Source of the DNA: an uncultured Caldilineaceae bacterium
Lineage (GTDB): Bacteria > Chloroflexota > Anaerolineae > Caldilineales > Caldilineaceae
Assembly: GCA_951812725.1 (NCBI GenBank)
Contig: OX638330.1
Span: forward strand, 5,621,405 to 5,685,404
Length of the DNA: 64,000 nucleotides
Reading direction: 5' to 3'
The stretch's first letter is position 1. Every line of letters starts with the position of its first letter. This document shows positions 48,281 to 57,912 of the stretch, one piece after another. The notes beneath the pieces were generated by a model. The model was not told where the DNA came from and did no database searches. It was given only the letters and a program-made list of their open reading frames with translations. A program made the translations under genes and the position numbers.

Positions 48281-50005
48281 ATGAAGAATTTCTGCGTAGC
48301 GACAATCGGGTTGCTCGCGCTGTTAGCCGTTGCCGCCTGTGCGCCAGGCCCACCACCTGCCCAGCCCACCGCAACCACGACCGCAACCACGACCGCAATA
48401 TCCCCTATCGCAACCCCTGACGCGCAATCAAATACGCCAACAGCAACACCGGCGCTATCGACAAACATTGCCGCTTCGGGAGAGGCTATGCCTTCGTCGG
48501 GCCAAGAATCCGCGCACCTGGCGGTCGATGGCGATCTCGACTCACTTTGGAACTCGGGGCGCGCCCCGCTGGGATGGTTCCGCATCGCACTCGATGGCCA
48601 CTACCTCGTCGAAGGAGTCGAGCTGGTCATTGCCCAGGCCCCTCCTGGTCCTACCACGCATGAGGTCTGGTTGGGCGACGGTTCCGGCACACGCGCCCTC
48701 TACGAGCGGCTCGTCAGCGATAACACCGAAGATGGACAAACTCTCCAAGTAACGATTGAACCGCCCCGCAGCATTAACGAGGTGTTCATTCGCACTGTTC
48801 AAAGCCCGAGTTGGGTCGCTTGGCGCGAGGTGCGCGTGTTCGGCGAACCCTCTGAGATTCCTGCCCTGCCGCCGCTCAAACTCAGCACAATCGCCTCAGG
48901 GATGAATATGCCAGTACAACTTACCCACCCCGGCGATGACAGTGGCCGGCTTTTCGTCGTCGAGCAAGCAGGCCGCATCCGCATTATCAAGAAAGCTGCG
49001 GCGTCCAACGGCGACGCCGCCTGGTCTGTGAACGACACCCCATTTCTCGATATCTCCGAGAAGGTCAGTTGCTGCGGCGAACGGGGGCTTTTCGATCTGG
49101 CTTTCCCGCCGGGCTATAACGCCAAACAGCATTTCTACATCAGCTATACCAATGGCGATGGCACTACGGTCATCGCCCGCTACCAAACGACCGCCGATCC
49201 TGACAGAGCCGATCCAGCCAGCGAGGAAGTTGTACTCACAATCGAGCAACCACACGAAACCCACAATGGCGGGCGAATCCTCTTCGGTCCTCAAGATGGC
49301 TACCTGTACATTGGCAGCGGCGATGGCGGTGCACCTGCCTTCAACGATCCCGACAATCGCGGGCAGAATCCCAGCGAACTGTTGGGCAAGATTCTCCGTA
49401 TCGACGTCGAGTCCGGCGTCAAGCCGTACGCCATCCCCGCCAGCAACCCCTTCACGCGGATGGACGGCTATCGCGCCGAGATCTGGGCGTTCGGCCTGCG
49501 CAATCCCTGGGGTTTCGCATTCGACAAGCAAACAGGCGATCTCTACATCCCCGATGTCGGCAATATCACTCAGGAAGAGGTCAACTACCAACCGGCAGCC
49601 AGCGCCGGCGGCGAAAACTACGGTTGGCGTATCACCGAAGGCAGCATCTGTTTTGAACAATGGGGCTGCGTTGCAGGCGAACCCTGTACTGTCGAACATT
49701 GGATATGCAGCGCAGACGGCCAGACCTCGCCCGTGGCCGAATACAACCATGCACAAGGATGCGCGATTGTCGGCGGGGCCGTCTATCGCGGCCCCAGCCT
49801 GCCTCTCCTGCAGGGCGTATTCCTCTACGCCGATTTCTGCCGCGGGAAAATCTGGGGGCTGACAGGCGGCGCCCGGGATCGGTGGCAAAGCCCCCTGCTC
49901 ATAAATGCCTCAGTTCCAATCAGCGCCATCGGCGAAGACCAGGACGGCAACGTCTACGTCATCGGCTATCAGGACGGCGTTATCTCGATGATCACAGAGC
50001 AGTAG
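48281..50005 (+). CDS. Glucose/sorbosone dehydrogenase-type lipoprotein with N-terminal discoidin-like domain
   Basis: A 574-residue exported lipoprotein: lipobox LLAVAAC (Cys20), a Thr/Pro/Ala linker to about residue 62, a beta-sandwich of the F5/8 type C (discoidin/NPCBM-like) kind from about 62 to 190 (HLAVDGDLDSLWNS, WREVRVFGE), then a six-bladed GSDH propeller. Propeller motifs are GLFDLAFPP (about 269-277), HNGGRILFGPQDGYLYIGSGDGG (split at about 328-350), ELLGKILRIDV (about 364-374) and IWAFGLRNPWGFAFD (about 402-416). Family members bind PQQ and oxidise sugars or aldoses, with electrons going to a membrane acceptor; here the substrate is unknown. The terminator-like hairpin at 50044 follows. 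Confidence 0.85.
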   Translation: MKNFCVATIGLLALLAVAACAPGPPPAQPTATTTATTTAISPIATPDAQSNTPTATPALSTNIAASGEAMPSSGQESAHLAVDGDLDSLWNSGRAPLGWFRIALDGHYLVEGVELVIAQAPPGPTTHEVWLGDGSGTRALYERLVSDNTEDGQTLQVTIEPPRSINEVFIRTVQSPSWVAWREVRVFGEPSEIPALPPLKLSTIASGMNMPVQLTHPGDDSGRLFVVEQAGRIRIIKKAAASNGDAAWSVNDTPFLDISEKVSCCGERGLFDLAFPPGYNAKQHFYISYTNGDGTTVIARYQTTADPDRADPASEEVVLTIEQPHETHNGGRILFGPQDGYLYIGSGDGGAPAFNDPDNRGQNPSELLGKILRIDVESGVKPYAIPASNPFTRMDGYRAEIWAFGLRNPWGFAFDKQTGDLYIPDVGNITQEEVNYQPAASAGGENYGWRITEGSICFEQWGCVAGEPCTVEHWICSADGQTSPVAEYNHAQGCAIVGGAVYRGPSLPLLQGVFLYADFCRGKIWGLTGGARDRWQSPLLINASVPISAIGEDQDGNVYVIGYQDGVISMITEQ

Positions 50006-50043
50006 ACAGTACTCTTGAACCATCCTGTCGCCAGTGTAGCAGT

Positions 50044-50085
50044 GCCCCCTATATCCCCAACCTTTCGTTTCAAGATATAGGGGGC
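50044..50085. terminator. Terminator-like hairpin after the dehydrogenase gene
   Basis: GCCCCCTATATC (50044-50055) pairs perfectly with GATATAGGGGGC (50074-50085) over 12 bases with an 18-base loop. No T-run follows. The mobile repeat copy E starts four bases downstream. Confidence 0.6.
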
Positions 50086-50088
50086 CTC

Positions 50089-50388
50089 GTCGCTTCCCAG
50101 CCGCAGTCATTTCGCAACCCTTGACCAGGCGAGTGAAGCCGTTTACCCTCTTCTCGCTCCTCATTAGTAGTATTTTGGCGGTCGGGCCTTCGGCCCTCCC
50201 TTGTGCAGGGGCTGCGCCCCCGCAACGCCCCCCTCCAAAACCATGCCTCACTGGCCTTACGCCTTCAGCGAACCCGCGCTGCTCCAGCAACCTGGCGCCT
50301 GCCAACCGAACACGCTGTCAGATAGCCTGAATGGCAGCGGCGATGAAGAGCTGGTCAAGACAGACACTGTATGTGGCTAAGTAGCTGC
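50089..50388 (+). mobile_element. MITE-like element, copy E (decayed ends)
   Basis: About 300 bp alignable from end to end with the intact 31558 copy: left end GTCGCTTCCCAGCCGCAG (against GTAACTACTCAGCCACA) and right end, on the reverse strand, GCAGCTACTTAGCCACA. The flanking 8 bases do not match, so this insertion is older or rearranged. The core is at 50177-50249. Its right half is close to copy C. It ends 63 bases before the kinase promoter. Confidence 0.8.
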
Positions 50389-50450
50389 GATTCTTCTATA
50401 TGAAGGTGCTTCCCCTGCCCCGCGGACCATGTCCCCCCCACCCCGAATCG

Positions 50451-50479
50451 TTGACTTTACTTTGCCGCTCTGGTATGTT
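50451..50479 (+). promoter_or_regulatory. Promoter placing transcript start at the kinase ATG (leaderless)
   Basis: TTGACT (50451-50456), exactly 17 bases, TATGTT (50474-50479). The expected start of RNA, 7 bases after the -10, falls on the ATG at 50486. No Shine-Dalgarno precedes this ATG, so the transcript would be leaderless. Confidence 0.65.
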
Positions 50480-50485
50480 CTTACC

Positions 50486-52222
50486 ATGAATGTTCCCGCG
50501 CTGATGGCAACCTACCAGTTGCGTCAACGAGAATATCTGCTGCGCATAACCCGCGCCATGACCTCTCGGCTCGACTTGCCCAGCCTCCTGCGCCTGATCC
50601 TCGAGAGCGCCGCCGAAATGCTGGCCGCGCCGGCCGGCGTAATCGTCTTGGATGACGAATCCGCTGCCGTGCCCCTCGCAGACGGGAGCAGCACCGTCGA
50701 GGACGATGAACCCTTTCGCATCCGCGCCTCCTATGGCATCCCTCGCCAGCTCCTGCCCGCGTTTCATCCCCTCCTCAAAGTAGCCTCCCAATCCTGGCCG
50801 CCATCCGAAGATCCACGAGCGGTAGAAGAGTCGAACCACTCTGCAATAGCGGGCGAATGGGAGTCCGGCCAAGCCATCGCAGCCGAATTCTCGCTGGGAG
50901 ACCGCTACCAGCAGGAAATCAAGCGCCGCGTACGCGAGGTAGAGTCGGCCCTGGGCCAGAGATTGGGGCAGGTGATCGGCCTCCCGCTTCTGTTCGAAGA
51001 GGACCTTCTCGGCGTGATCTACCTGTTCCGCGGCGATTCCGCCTTCTCCCCACTGGACTGGCAGTTCTTGCAGGGGTTCGCTGACCAGGCCGCTATTGCC
51101 GTGCGCAATGCCCGCCTCTACCAGCAACTGACCACAGAACGCAGCCGGCTGTCGATGATCGTTCAAAACAGCGTCCACGGCATGATGATCCTGGCCCCCA
51201 ATAAGCGGGTCGAAGTGATCAACCAGGCTCTCTCCCAAATGACCGGCATCGCGCTCCAAGAGGCCATCGGTCAGCCGTGCGACAAAGTCCTGCCGCTACT
51301 CAATTTGCAAGGTGAGGATCTCTGCGGCGCCGATTTCGATGTCGATTCCTTGCCCGAAAGCGGCGCCCAAACTGAAGGAGACATCGTTCTCCCCGACGGA
51401 GGCCAGATCTCGGTCTCCGTAACCTTCATCCCGGTCAAGGATGAGCGCATGCGCTTGGTGAATATTATCGCCAATGTGCAGGACATCACCCGTTTCCGCG
51501 CAGAAGAGGAGATGAAGTCCACCTTCACCTCGATTATCAACCACGAACTGAAGACGCCCGTAGCGCTGATCAAAGGCTATGCCCAGACACTGGCGCGCCC
51601 GGACGCCGCCTGGGATGCCGAAACCGCCCGCCAAAGCCTCGAAGTGATCGAGGAGGAAGCCGACCGGCTAGAGGCGCTGATCAACAGTCTGCTCGACGTG
51701 AGCCGCATCCTGGCCGGCGGCCTCCGGCTGGAGCGCTCCGACGTACAACTGCAGCCGCTGCTCGAACGCGTCGCCCAAGACTACCGCACACAGACCGACG
51801 CGCACGAAATCGCGTTCGATCTGCCGCCCGATATGCCGCTCATCTACGGCGACGAAGAACGGCTGCGCCTGGTCTTCACGAATCTACTCAGCAACGCCAT
51901 CAAATACTCGCCGGACGGCGGCGTGATTCGCATTGGCGGCTGGCAGGAAGAGCCGCAGGATGAGGGCGCGGCCCGCCGGCTGGTGCTCTATGTCGCTGAC
52001 GAGGGAATCGGTATTCCGGCAAGGGAGTTGCCGAGTATATTCGAAAAGTACTACCGCGTGGATAGCAGCCTCCGCCGTGAAACGGCCGGCGCTGGTCTCG
52101 GTCTTTTCCTCAGTAAGGCAATCGTCGAGGCCCACCACGGTGAAATCTGGGTGCGCAGTGACCTGAACAAGGGCACAACCGTCTTCGTGGCCTTACCTGT
52201 GGACGAGATCGAAGTCGCTTAG
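50486..52222 (+). CDS. Sensor histidine kinase (GAF-PAS-HisKA-HATPase)
   Basis: A cytoplasmic sensor kinase of 578 residues from the ATG at 50486. Domains in order: an N-terminal helix, a GAF domain (about 30-212), a PAS domain (about 221-340, VQNSVHGMMILAPNKRVEVINQA), the DHp helix with the phosphorylated His353 in INHELKTPVALIKGYAQTL, and the ATPase domain (about 440-575) with N, D and G boxes: NLLSNAIKYSPDGG, ADEGIGIP and AGLGLFLSKAIVEAHHG. There is no membrane helix. No response-regulator gene is adjacent, so the partner is elsewhere. The start was placed by its promoter: 17-bp spacing with -10 ending seven bases before the ATG, no ribosome-binding site, and an N-terminus that lines up with the GAF start; a 19-residue longer frame is less likely. 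Confidence 0.87.
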   Translation: MNVPALMATYQLRQREYLLRITRAMTSRLDLPSLLRLILESAAEMLAAPAGVIVLDDESAAVPLADGSSTVEDDEPFRIRASYGIPRQLLPAFHPLLKVASQSWPPSEDPRAVEESNHSAIAGEWESGQAIAAEFSLGDRYQQEIKRRVREVESALGQRLGQVIGLPLLFEEDLLGVIYLFRGDSAFSPLDWQFLQGFADQAAIAVRNARLYQQLTTERSRLSMIVQNSVHGMMILAPNKRVEVINQALSQMTGIALQEAIGQPCDKVLPLLNLQGEDLCGADFDVDSLPESGAQTEGDIVLPDGGQISVSVTFIPVKDERMRLVNIIANVQDITRFRAEEEMKSTFTSIINHELKTPVALIKGYAQTLARPDAAWDAETARQSLEVIEEEADRLEALINSLLDVSRILAGGLRLERSDVQLQPLLERVAQDYRTQTDAHEIAFDLPPDMPLIYGDEERLRLVFTNLLSNAIKYSPDGGVIRIGGWQEEPQDEGAARRLVLYVADEGIGIPARELPSIFEKYYRVDSSLRRETAGAGLGLFLSKAIVEAHHGEIWVRSDLNKGTTVFVALPVDEIEVA

Positions 52223-52305
52223 AACGCTGGCCTGGCAGCGAGTGCGCTCGCGAGAAAGTAAATTGCGCCCCAGCGCCGCACAGTCGCACAGGAAGAGATT
52301 CTCTT

Positions 52306-53439
52306 ATGCAACTCATTCTTGAAAGACGCCTGACGCGTCCCCGCCATGTAGAATTTCTCTATCCACTGATCGCGCTCGTTCTGGCGCTGATCTTCAGTGG
52401 TATTCTGCTATGGATATTCGGCGCAAATCCGTTTGAGACCTATGCGGCCATGGCAGCCGGCGCGTTCGGCCAACGCTACCACATCAGCGAAACAATTCTG
52501 CGCGCTATCCCTCTCATGCTGACGGGCCTGTCAGTCGGCATCGCCTTTCGTATGTTGTTCTGGAATATCGGCGCCGAAGGACAGTTTGTTTGGGGAGTCA
52601 TTGCCGCAACCTGGGTCGCGCTCTTTTTGCCGGAACAGATCGGCGGTCTGCCGCAATGGGCTTTCCTGCCGGCCATGATCGTGGCCGCTTTTGCAGCCGG
52701 CGCCATCTGGGGCCTGATCCCGGCCTTCCTCAAAACCGCCCTGCGGGTCAACGAAATCATTACAACCCTCATGTTTAACTATGTGGCCCTGCTGTTTATG
52801 CAATATCTCTACACCGGAGCCTGGAAGGATCCCGAGGGCTTCGGCTTTCCCGGCAGCGCCCAGTTCCCCGAGCACGCCTGGTTGCCGCGCCTGCCAATCG
52901 ACCTCGGCCGGGTCCACTATGGCTTGGTGATTGCGATCCTGGCGGCGTTCCTGATCTGGCTCGTCCTCGACCGCACCAAATGGGGGCTCGAGATCAAGGT
53001 AATTGGCAAGAACCCACTGGCCGCCCGCTACGCAGGCATGAGCATTGCGCGCAATGTGCTCCTCGTTATGTGCGTAAGCGGCGGCGTCGCCGGGCTGGCC
53101 GGATTCAGCCAGGTGGCCGGTGTGGGGCACCGGCTGCAAAATGGAATCGCAGTCGGTGATGGCTTTACCGCGATTATTGTGGCCTGGTTGGCAAAACTGA
53201 ACCCCTGGGCCATCCTGCTCGTCAGCATACTGCTGGCCGGACTCAACACCGGCGGCGATCAGTTGCAGATTACCATGGGGCTGCCGGCGGCGGTCGCAGG
53301 TGTGCTTCAGGGGTCAATACTCTTCTTCGTGCTCGGTGCCGATGTCTTTATCAACTACCGGCTGCGCGTAATTCGTACCCAGCCCCGGCCGGCCCCCAAA
53401 CCGGCGCCCGTCTCCGAGGGACCGGCGCCGGCCGATTAG
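52306..53439 (+). CDS. ABC transporter permease, nucleoside / simple-sugar type (COG4603)
   Basis: A 377-residue membrane protein with eight to ten helices, of the BmpA-linked nucleoside transporter permease group. Family motifs are LWIFGANPFETYAAMAAGAFG (33-53), FRMLFWNIGAEGQFVWGV, VNEIITTLMFNYVALLF (about 149-165), and GKNPLAARYAGMSI with the EAA-like loop near 230-245. AGGAAG precedes the ATG by about 12 bases. The next gene is the second permease. No ATP-binding or substrate-binding gene lies on either side in this window; they may be in another locus. Uptake of nucleosides is the likely role; the cytidine deaminase at 47683 fits this. Confidence 0.88.
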   Translation: MQLILERRLTRPRHVEFLYPLIALVLALIFSGILLWIFGANPFETYAAMAAGAFGQRYHISETILRAIPLMLTGLSVGIAFRMLFWNIGAEGQFVWGVIAATWVALFLPEQIGGLPQWAFLPAMIVAAFAAGAIWGLIPAFLKTALRVNEIITTLMFNYVALLFMQYLYTGAWKDPEGFGFPGSAQFPEHAWLPRLPIDLGRVHYGLVIAILAAFLIWLVLDRTKWGLEIKVIGKNPLAARYAGMSIARNVLLVMCVSGGVAGLAGFSQVAGVGHRLQNGIAVGDGFTAIIVAWLAKLNPWAILLVSILLAGLNTGGDQLQITMGLPAAVAGVLQGSILFFVLGADVFINYRLRVIRTQPRPAPKPAPVSEGPAPAD

Positions 53440-53570
53440 AAGAAGCGCCGATCTAATGTCAGTAGCCGGTGGCCACGAAAACACCGGTCGACACTGAGCA
53501 AAACCTGGCGACAGGAAACCGGCAACCGCATACGGCCGCCGGTTACCATGCATGTGAAGGCGTTACGACA

Positions 53571-54527
53571 ATGGAACTCGCCCTACTTATCTCGATTCTG
53601 ACGGTGACAATTCAGGCTGGCGCCTCTCTTGTCTTTGCCGCCGTCGGCGAAATCTACACCGAAAGGGCCGGCGTTCTCAATCTCGGCTTGGAAGGTATTC
53701 TCATCATGGGCGCAGTCAGCGCCTTTGCCGTTGGTTTTCACACCGACAGTCTCCTCCTGGGCACACTGGCGGCGGTCATAGTAGGCGGCGTACTGGCCTC
53801 CCTCCACGCCTTCTTGTCCGTCACCCTGCGGGCGGACCAGGTCGTCAGCGGCTTGGCGCTGACGCTGTTTGGCATCGGGCTGAGCAGCTTTCTGGGCCAG
53901 CGCCTTGGCCCCGAAGGCGCGCCGCTGGTGGGCCTGGTCGGCCCTAAGTTCAATAAAATCGCGCTCACCGGTCTCAGCCAGATTCCGCTGCTTGGCCAGG
54001 CCATCTTCAACCAGGATCTGCTGGTCTACCTGATGTATCTGACCGTTCCCATATCCGCCTTCCTGCTCTATCGCACCCGCCTTGGACTCAACGTGCGCGC
54101 AGTTGGCGAAGACCCGGACACAGCCGATGCAATGGGCATATCAGTCACGCGCACCCGCTATCTGGCCACCATCGGCGGCGGCATGCTCATGGGGCTGGGC
54201 GGCGCCCACCTCAGCTTGGCCTATACCCCTGGCTGGACCGAAAACCTCACCGGCGGACGGGGCTGGATCGCCATCGCCCTCGTCATCTTTGCCACCTGGG
54301 ATCCCGCCCGCGCTCTGCTTGGAGCCCTGATCTTTGGCGGCGTCAACGCGGTCCAGTTTCGGTTGCAGGCCGCCGGCGGCGGCGTCATTCCCGCAGCCAT
54401 GCTGGCGATGATGCCCTATCTGCTGACCGTCGTTGTGCTGATACTGATCACCGTCTATGAAAACGTAAGCCGCCGCCTCGGCGCCCCTGCAGCGCTCGGC
54501 CTGCCCTATATGCGCGGCGAACGTTAA
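53571..54527 (+). CDS. ABC transporter permease, nucleoside / simple-sugar type (COG1079)
   Basis: The second permease of the same transporter, 318 residues. Start at 53571 (MELALLISIL), with GAAGG about 11 bases upstream; a longer frame to 53469 is polar and unlike the family. The signature GEIYTERAGVLNLGLEGIL is at about 26-44, then VTLRADQVVSGLALTLFG and the VGEDPDTADAMGISVTRTRY loop at about 183-202. The GGRGWIAIALVIFATWDP motif follows at about 242-259. Eight to ten membrane helices. It lies 131 bases after the first permease gene. Confidence 0.88.
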   Translation: MELALLISILTVTIQAGASLVFAAVGEIYTERAGVLNLGLEGILIMGAVSAFAVGFHTDSLLLGTLAAVIVGGVLASLHAFLSVTLRADQVVSGLALTLFGIGLSSFLGQRLGPEGAPLVGLVGPKFNKIALTGLSQIPLLGQAIFNQDLLVYLMYLTVPISAFLLYRTRLGLNVRAVGEDPDTADAMGISVTRTRYLATIGGGMLMGLGGAHLSLAYTPGWTENLTGGRGWIAIALVIFATWDPARALLGALIFGGVNAVQFRLQAAGGGVIPAAMLAMMPYLLTVVVLILITVYENVSRRLGAPAALGLPYMRGER

Positions 54528-54566
54528 CTTCTATTTCCAAAAAACCAACCGGAGTTGAAAATTCTT

Positions 54567-55958
54567 ATGTGTGGACAGGAATATCGCATCGAGCATGACA
54601 GCCTCGGCGAAATAAAAGTACCGAAAGATGCTCTCTACGCAGCCCAAACCCAGCGAGCCGTCGACAACTTCCCCATTAGCCCGTTGTCTTTCCCCCGGCA
54701 GTTTATCCGCGCCATCGGACTGATCAAAGGCGCGGCCGCCGCTGTCAATCTCGATCTAGGTCAGATCGACGCCGAAATGGCGGCCGCAATTCAGAACGCC
54801 TGCGCCGAAGTCGCCCACGGCGCCCACGACGCCCATTTCCCGCTCGATATCTTCCAGACCGGCTCCGGCACCAGCACAAACATGAACGCCAATGAAGTGA
54901 TCGCTACCCTGGCATCCGGCACCCTCGGCCGCAGCGTTCACCCAAACGATCATGTCAATATGGGGCAAAGCAGCAACGATGTCATTCCCACTGCTATCCA
55001 TGTCAGCGCCTATCTCGCCGTTGTTGAGGAACTCTTGCCCGCTCTGCAGCACCTCCAGCAAACACTCGACGTCAAGGCCGCAGAGGTGGACGATGTCGTC
55101 ACAACCGGGCGCACCCATCTTATGGATGCCATGCCTGTCCGCCTCAGCCAGGAACTGGGCGGCTGGAGCAACCAAATCGACAAAGGACAGCGCCGGCTGC
55201 GCGACGCCTTGGCGCGGCTGGCAGAGCTTGCCCAGGGCGGTACCGCCGTCGGCACCGGCATCAATGCCCATCCCGAGTTCGGTGAGCGTATTGCCGCCAA
55301 ACTCGCCGCCATGACAGCCCAGCCCTTCAGGACAAGCGAAAACTACTTCGAAAGTCTCAGCAGCCAGGATGCCTCTGTGGAGATGAGCGGTCAACTCAAG
55401 ACGATCGCGACCTCGCTCATGAAGATGGCAAATGATCTGCGCTGGATGAACAGCGGGCCGATTGCCGGCTTCGGCGAGATCGAGCTTCCTGCCCTGCAGC
55501 CGGGCAGCAGCATCATGCCAGGCAAGATCAATCCGGTCATTCCGGAAGCGGTCACTATGGTCGCCGCCCAGGTAACCGGAAACGACGTGACGATTACAAT
55601 CGGAGGACAGTCAGGCAGTTTTCAACTGAACGTCATGCTCCCTGTCATCGCCTACAACCTGCTGCAGAGCATCTCAATTCTGGCCGGCGCCAGCCGTCTC
55701 CTGGCAGACCGAGCCATCGCCGGCTTTGCGGTGAATACAGAGCGCATCGGCCAGCTCGTCGACCGCAATCCGATTCTGGTGACCGCCCTGAATCCGGTGA
55801 TTGGCTATGAACTGGGCGCACAAATCGCCAAGACCGCCTATGCCCAGGAACGCACCCTCAAAGAGGTCGCCCTGGAGATGACCGACCTCAGCGCCGCCGA
55901 ACTCGATGAACTGCTCGATCCCCGCAAACTGACCGAAGGCGGCATCCAGCAGCGCTGA
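54567..55958 (+). CDS. fumC: Fumarate hydratase, class II
   Basis: Homotetrameric, iron-free fumarase of the TCA cycle, 463 residues from the ATG at 54567. The catalytic loop GSSIMPGKINP is at about 313-323, and the earlier GSGTSTNMNANEV (about 98-110), SSNDVIPTAIH and TGRTHLMDAMPV (about 181-192) complete the superfamily's active site. An upstream TTG at 54555 abuts the GGAG and cannot serve as start. A rho-independent terminator follows at 56130. The gene is alone, between the permease pair and the peptidase on the other strand. Confidence 0.94.
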   Translation: MCGQEYRIEHDSLGEIKVPKDALYAAQTQRAVDNFPISPLSFPRQFIRAIGLIKGAAAAVNLDLGQIDAEMAAAIQNACAEVAHGAHDAHFPLDIFQTGSGTSTNMNANEVIATLASGTLGRSVHPNDHVNMGQSSNDVIPTAIHVSAYLAVVEELLPALQHLQQTLDVKAAEVDDVVTTGRTHLMDAMPVRLSQELGGWSNQIDKGQRRLRDALARLAELAQGGTAVGTGINAHPEFGERIAAKLAAMTAQPFRTSENYFESLSSQDASVEMSGQLKTIATSLMKMANDLRWMNSGPIAGFGEIELPALQPGSSIMPGKINPVIPEAVTMVAAQVTGNDVTITIGGQSGSFQLNVMLPVIAYNLLQSISILAGASRLLADRAIAGFAVNTERIGQLVDRNPILVTALNPVIGYELGAQIAKTAYAQERTLKEVALEMTDLSAAELDELLDPRKLTEGGIQQR

Positions 55959-56129
55959 GACCTGGCCCGTCTGCATTGCAACCTGTGTAATGCCATCTCC
56001 GTGGCCAGGGATGAGATATGTCCACAGCTCATCCTTTCACGTCAGCCTCCTCGGCTGTCGCTCGGCCGCTGTCGAATCGAGAGCTGCTGAACGGACGGAG
56101 AGCTGCTGTACTGAACTGCTGAACGAAAA

Positions 56130-56156
56130 AAGGTCCGGCATCAAGTGCCGGACCTT
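56130..56156. terminator. Bidirectional terminator between fumC and the M23 peptidase gene
   Basis: AAGGTCCGGCA (56130-56140) pairs perfectly with TGCCGGACCTT (56146-56156) around a 5-base loop, with an A-run on the left and a T-run on the right, so it works in both directions at the meeting point of two convergent genes. Confidence 0.92.
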
Positions 56157-56181
56157 TCTATTTTCTGTAACCCTGTTCTGT

Positions 56182-57522
56182 CTACGGCAGGAAGTAGATT
56201 GGATTGCGCGCCGCGCCCTGTTGGCGAATCTCAAAGTGCAGGTGCGGCCCCGTCGAACGCCCGGTATTGCCGACCGTACCTATATGTTCACCCTTGGCGA
56301 CGTTTTCACCTTGGCGCACGTAGACCATATTCATATGAGCATAGAGCGAAACAAAGCCGTTGCCATGATCGACCATGACCATACTGCCATAGCCGCCATT
56401 CCAACCATGTGACGCCTTGATTACATAACCGCTATCGGCTGCAACAATCGGGGACCCTGCCCTGGCTCCAACGTCAATCGCTCTATGACCGTGCCAGAAC
56501 TGCTGGGTCAAGTGGCCGCTGACCGGCCAGTCAAAGTTTCCGGAACCTCTGACCGCCGAAGCGGGAACCGGGCCCCGATACATTGCCACCTGTCGGGCGA
56601 CATACGGCTTGGTACCATTGGGAATGATCAACTGCTTGCCGCTGTTGATCGGGGAATTCGCCGACTCAAGATTATTCAGCGGGAAAGCAACAATCTCTTC
56701 GACGCCTACTTTGTACTTAACCGCCAGAGTCGACAGCGTGTCGCCTGTCCTTACCACATGCATCACCCCGTCAACCGGGGGAATAATCAACTCTTGGCCA
56801 GGCCACAACAGGTCCGGATTAGACGCCAACTTCGGATTCGCCCACAATATCGTCTCCGGCCGGAGATCGTACCGCGCAGCAATCTTCTGAAGGTTGTCAG
56901 CTGTCAATACCTTGTAGATCTGGATTCTGTCAATCCGGGATGGGGCGGCGCTTACAATCGGTTCTTGCTCCGCGCCTTGTATACTTGGGGATGCATCAGC
57001 AGTCTCATCGGTACTCCGCGTGAAGGGCAGTACCGCACGTTGCAGTGCATTGCCAACCTCTGCAATTGGATTGCGGCGAGCCAGCAGTGCGTCAGCAGCC
57101 GTACCTTCCGCCAACGGTGCCTCCGCCGCCGGCAATGTGCCCAGCGGAAACTCCCAATTGGGGGCATCTACCTGTCTGATCAAAATTACTATCGCTGCCA
57201 CTACCAGGACCGCAAGGTGGCTGGCAAGCCGGATTGGCGCAACCTGCTCGCGCAGGAAGCCCCGTATGCCTGAAGACAAATTCTCAATCGCCCCGCCCGC
57301 CGTATCTACCAGGCCGGCCGATCCATCTTCCAGCGCGACTTCAGCCGCGCTCTCTGAACTCGGATTTATCTGATTCGGTGATGGGGTTGGACTAAACTCT
57401 GACAAACTGCTCGAAACGGAGGAAACAAATACTTCCCGATCCACTGCGGGGGCGCCGTTTGGCCTGTGGAAAGCGTGATAGTCGAACTGACGTTGTTCTA
57501 CGTGCTCTTTACTTTTCAGCAT
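56182..57522 (-). CDS. M23 metallopeptidase with LysM domains
   Basis: A 446-residue membrane-anchored cell-wall endopeptidase. A polar N-terminus of 95 residues is followed by one hydrophobic helix (about 98-115), so the rest is outside the membrane. Two LysM domains (about 200-250, KVLTADNLQKIAARYDL, and about 258-305, HVVRTGDTLSTLAVKYKV) bind peptidoglycan. The C-terminal peptidase M23 domain (about 340-440) has the zinc motif GHRAIDVGARAGSPI and the catalytic HLHFEI. Such enzymes cut peptide cross-links during growth or division. Transcribed toward fumC, with a shared terminator. Confidence 0.92.
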   Translation of the reverse strand: MLKSKEHVEQRQFDYHAFHRPNGAPAVDREVFVSSVSSSLSEFSPTPSPNQINPSSESAAEVALEDGSAGLVDTAGGAIENLSSGIRGFLREQVAPIRLASHLAVLVVAAIVILIRQVDAPNWEFPLGTLPAAEAPLAEGTAADALLARRNPIAEVGNALQRAVLPFTRSTDETADASPSIQGAEQEPIVSAAPSRIDRIQIYKVLTADNLQKIAARYDLRPETILWANPKLASNPDLLWPGQELIIPPVDGVMHVVRTGDTLSTLAVKYKVGVEEIVAFPLNNLESANSPINSGKQLIIPNGTKPYVARQVAMYRGPVPASAVRGSGNFDWPVSGHLTQQFWHGHRAIDVGARAGSPIVAADSGYVIKASHGWNGGYGSMVMVDHGNGFVSLYAHMNMVYVRQGENVAKGEHIGTVGNTGRSTGPHLHFEIRQQGAARNPIYFLP

Positions 57523-57912
57523 ACAGCCTGCCCAAGATAGGGATACAGAACCGAAACTGTATCATATTCTCCTCTGAACCTAAAGTTCTAGAGATGGCTT
57601 GGCGGGGGGATGTGCCTTCAGGTCTGCTGACATCCACAGTCAAAAAGGCCCGAATTGCCTCAAGAATGGCATTATAGGGACAAAACAGGCACCGCACAAA
57701 TCCGATTTCGGCTCTAATCTCGTTTTTTTGCCCTCTTGACATAGTCTGGCAACAAAACGTAGGGAAAACGTAGGGTTAGCGTCATATTTCTGTGATCCGG
57801 GCAACTTTCTTGCTTCTTTTCCGCCCAGCACCTGCCGCGTCGCCTCAAAAATCCCCGGCCGCCGCGCACCATCAAGGCCCGCTTCGAGGTGTCGCGCCCA
57901 ACACCGATCTAC
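57523..57912. other. Intergenic region between rho and the peptidase gene
   Basis: 390 bases with no gene. Both flanking genes run leftward. Short inverted frames here are not gene-like. A T-rich stretch near 57730 and a CGTAGGG direct repeat at 57759-57776 are the only notable details. Confidence 0.5.
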
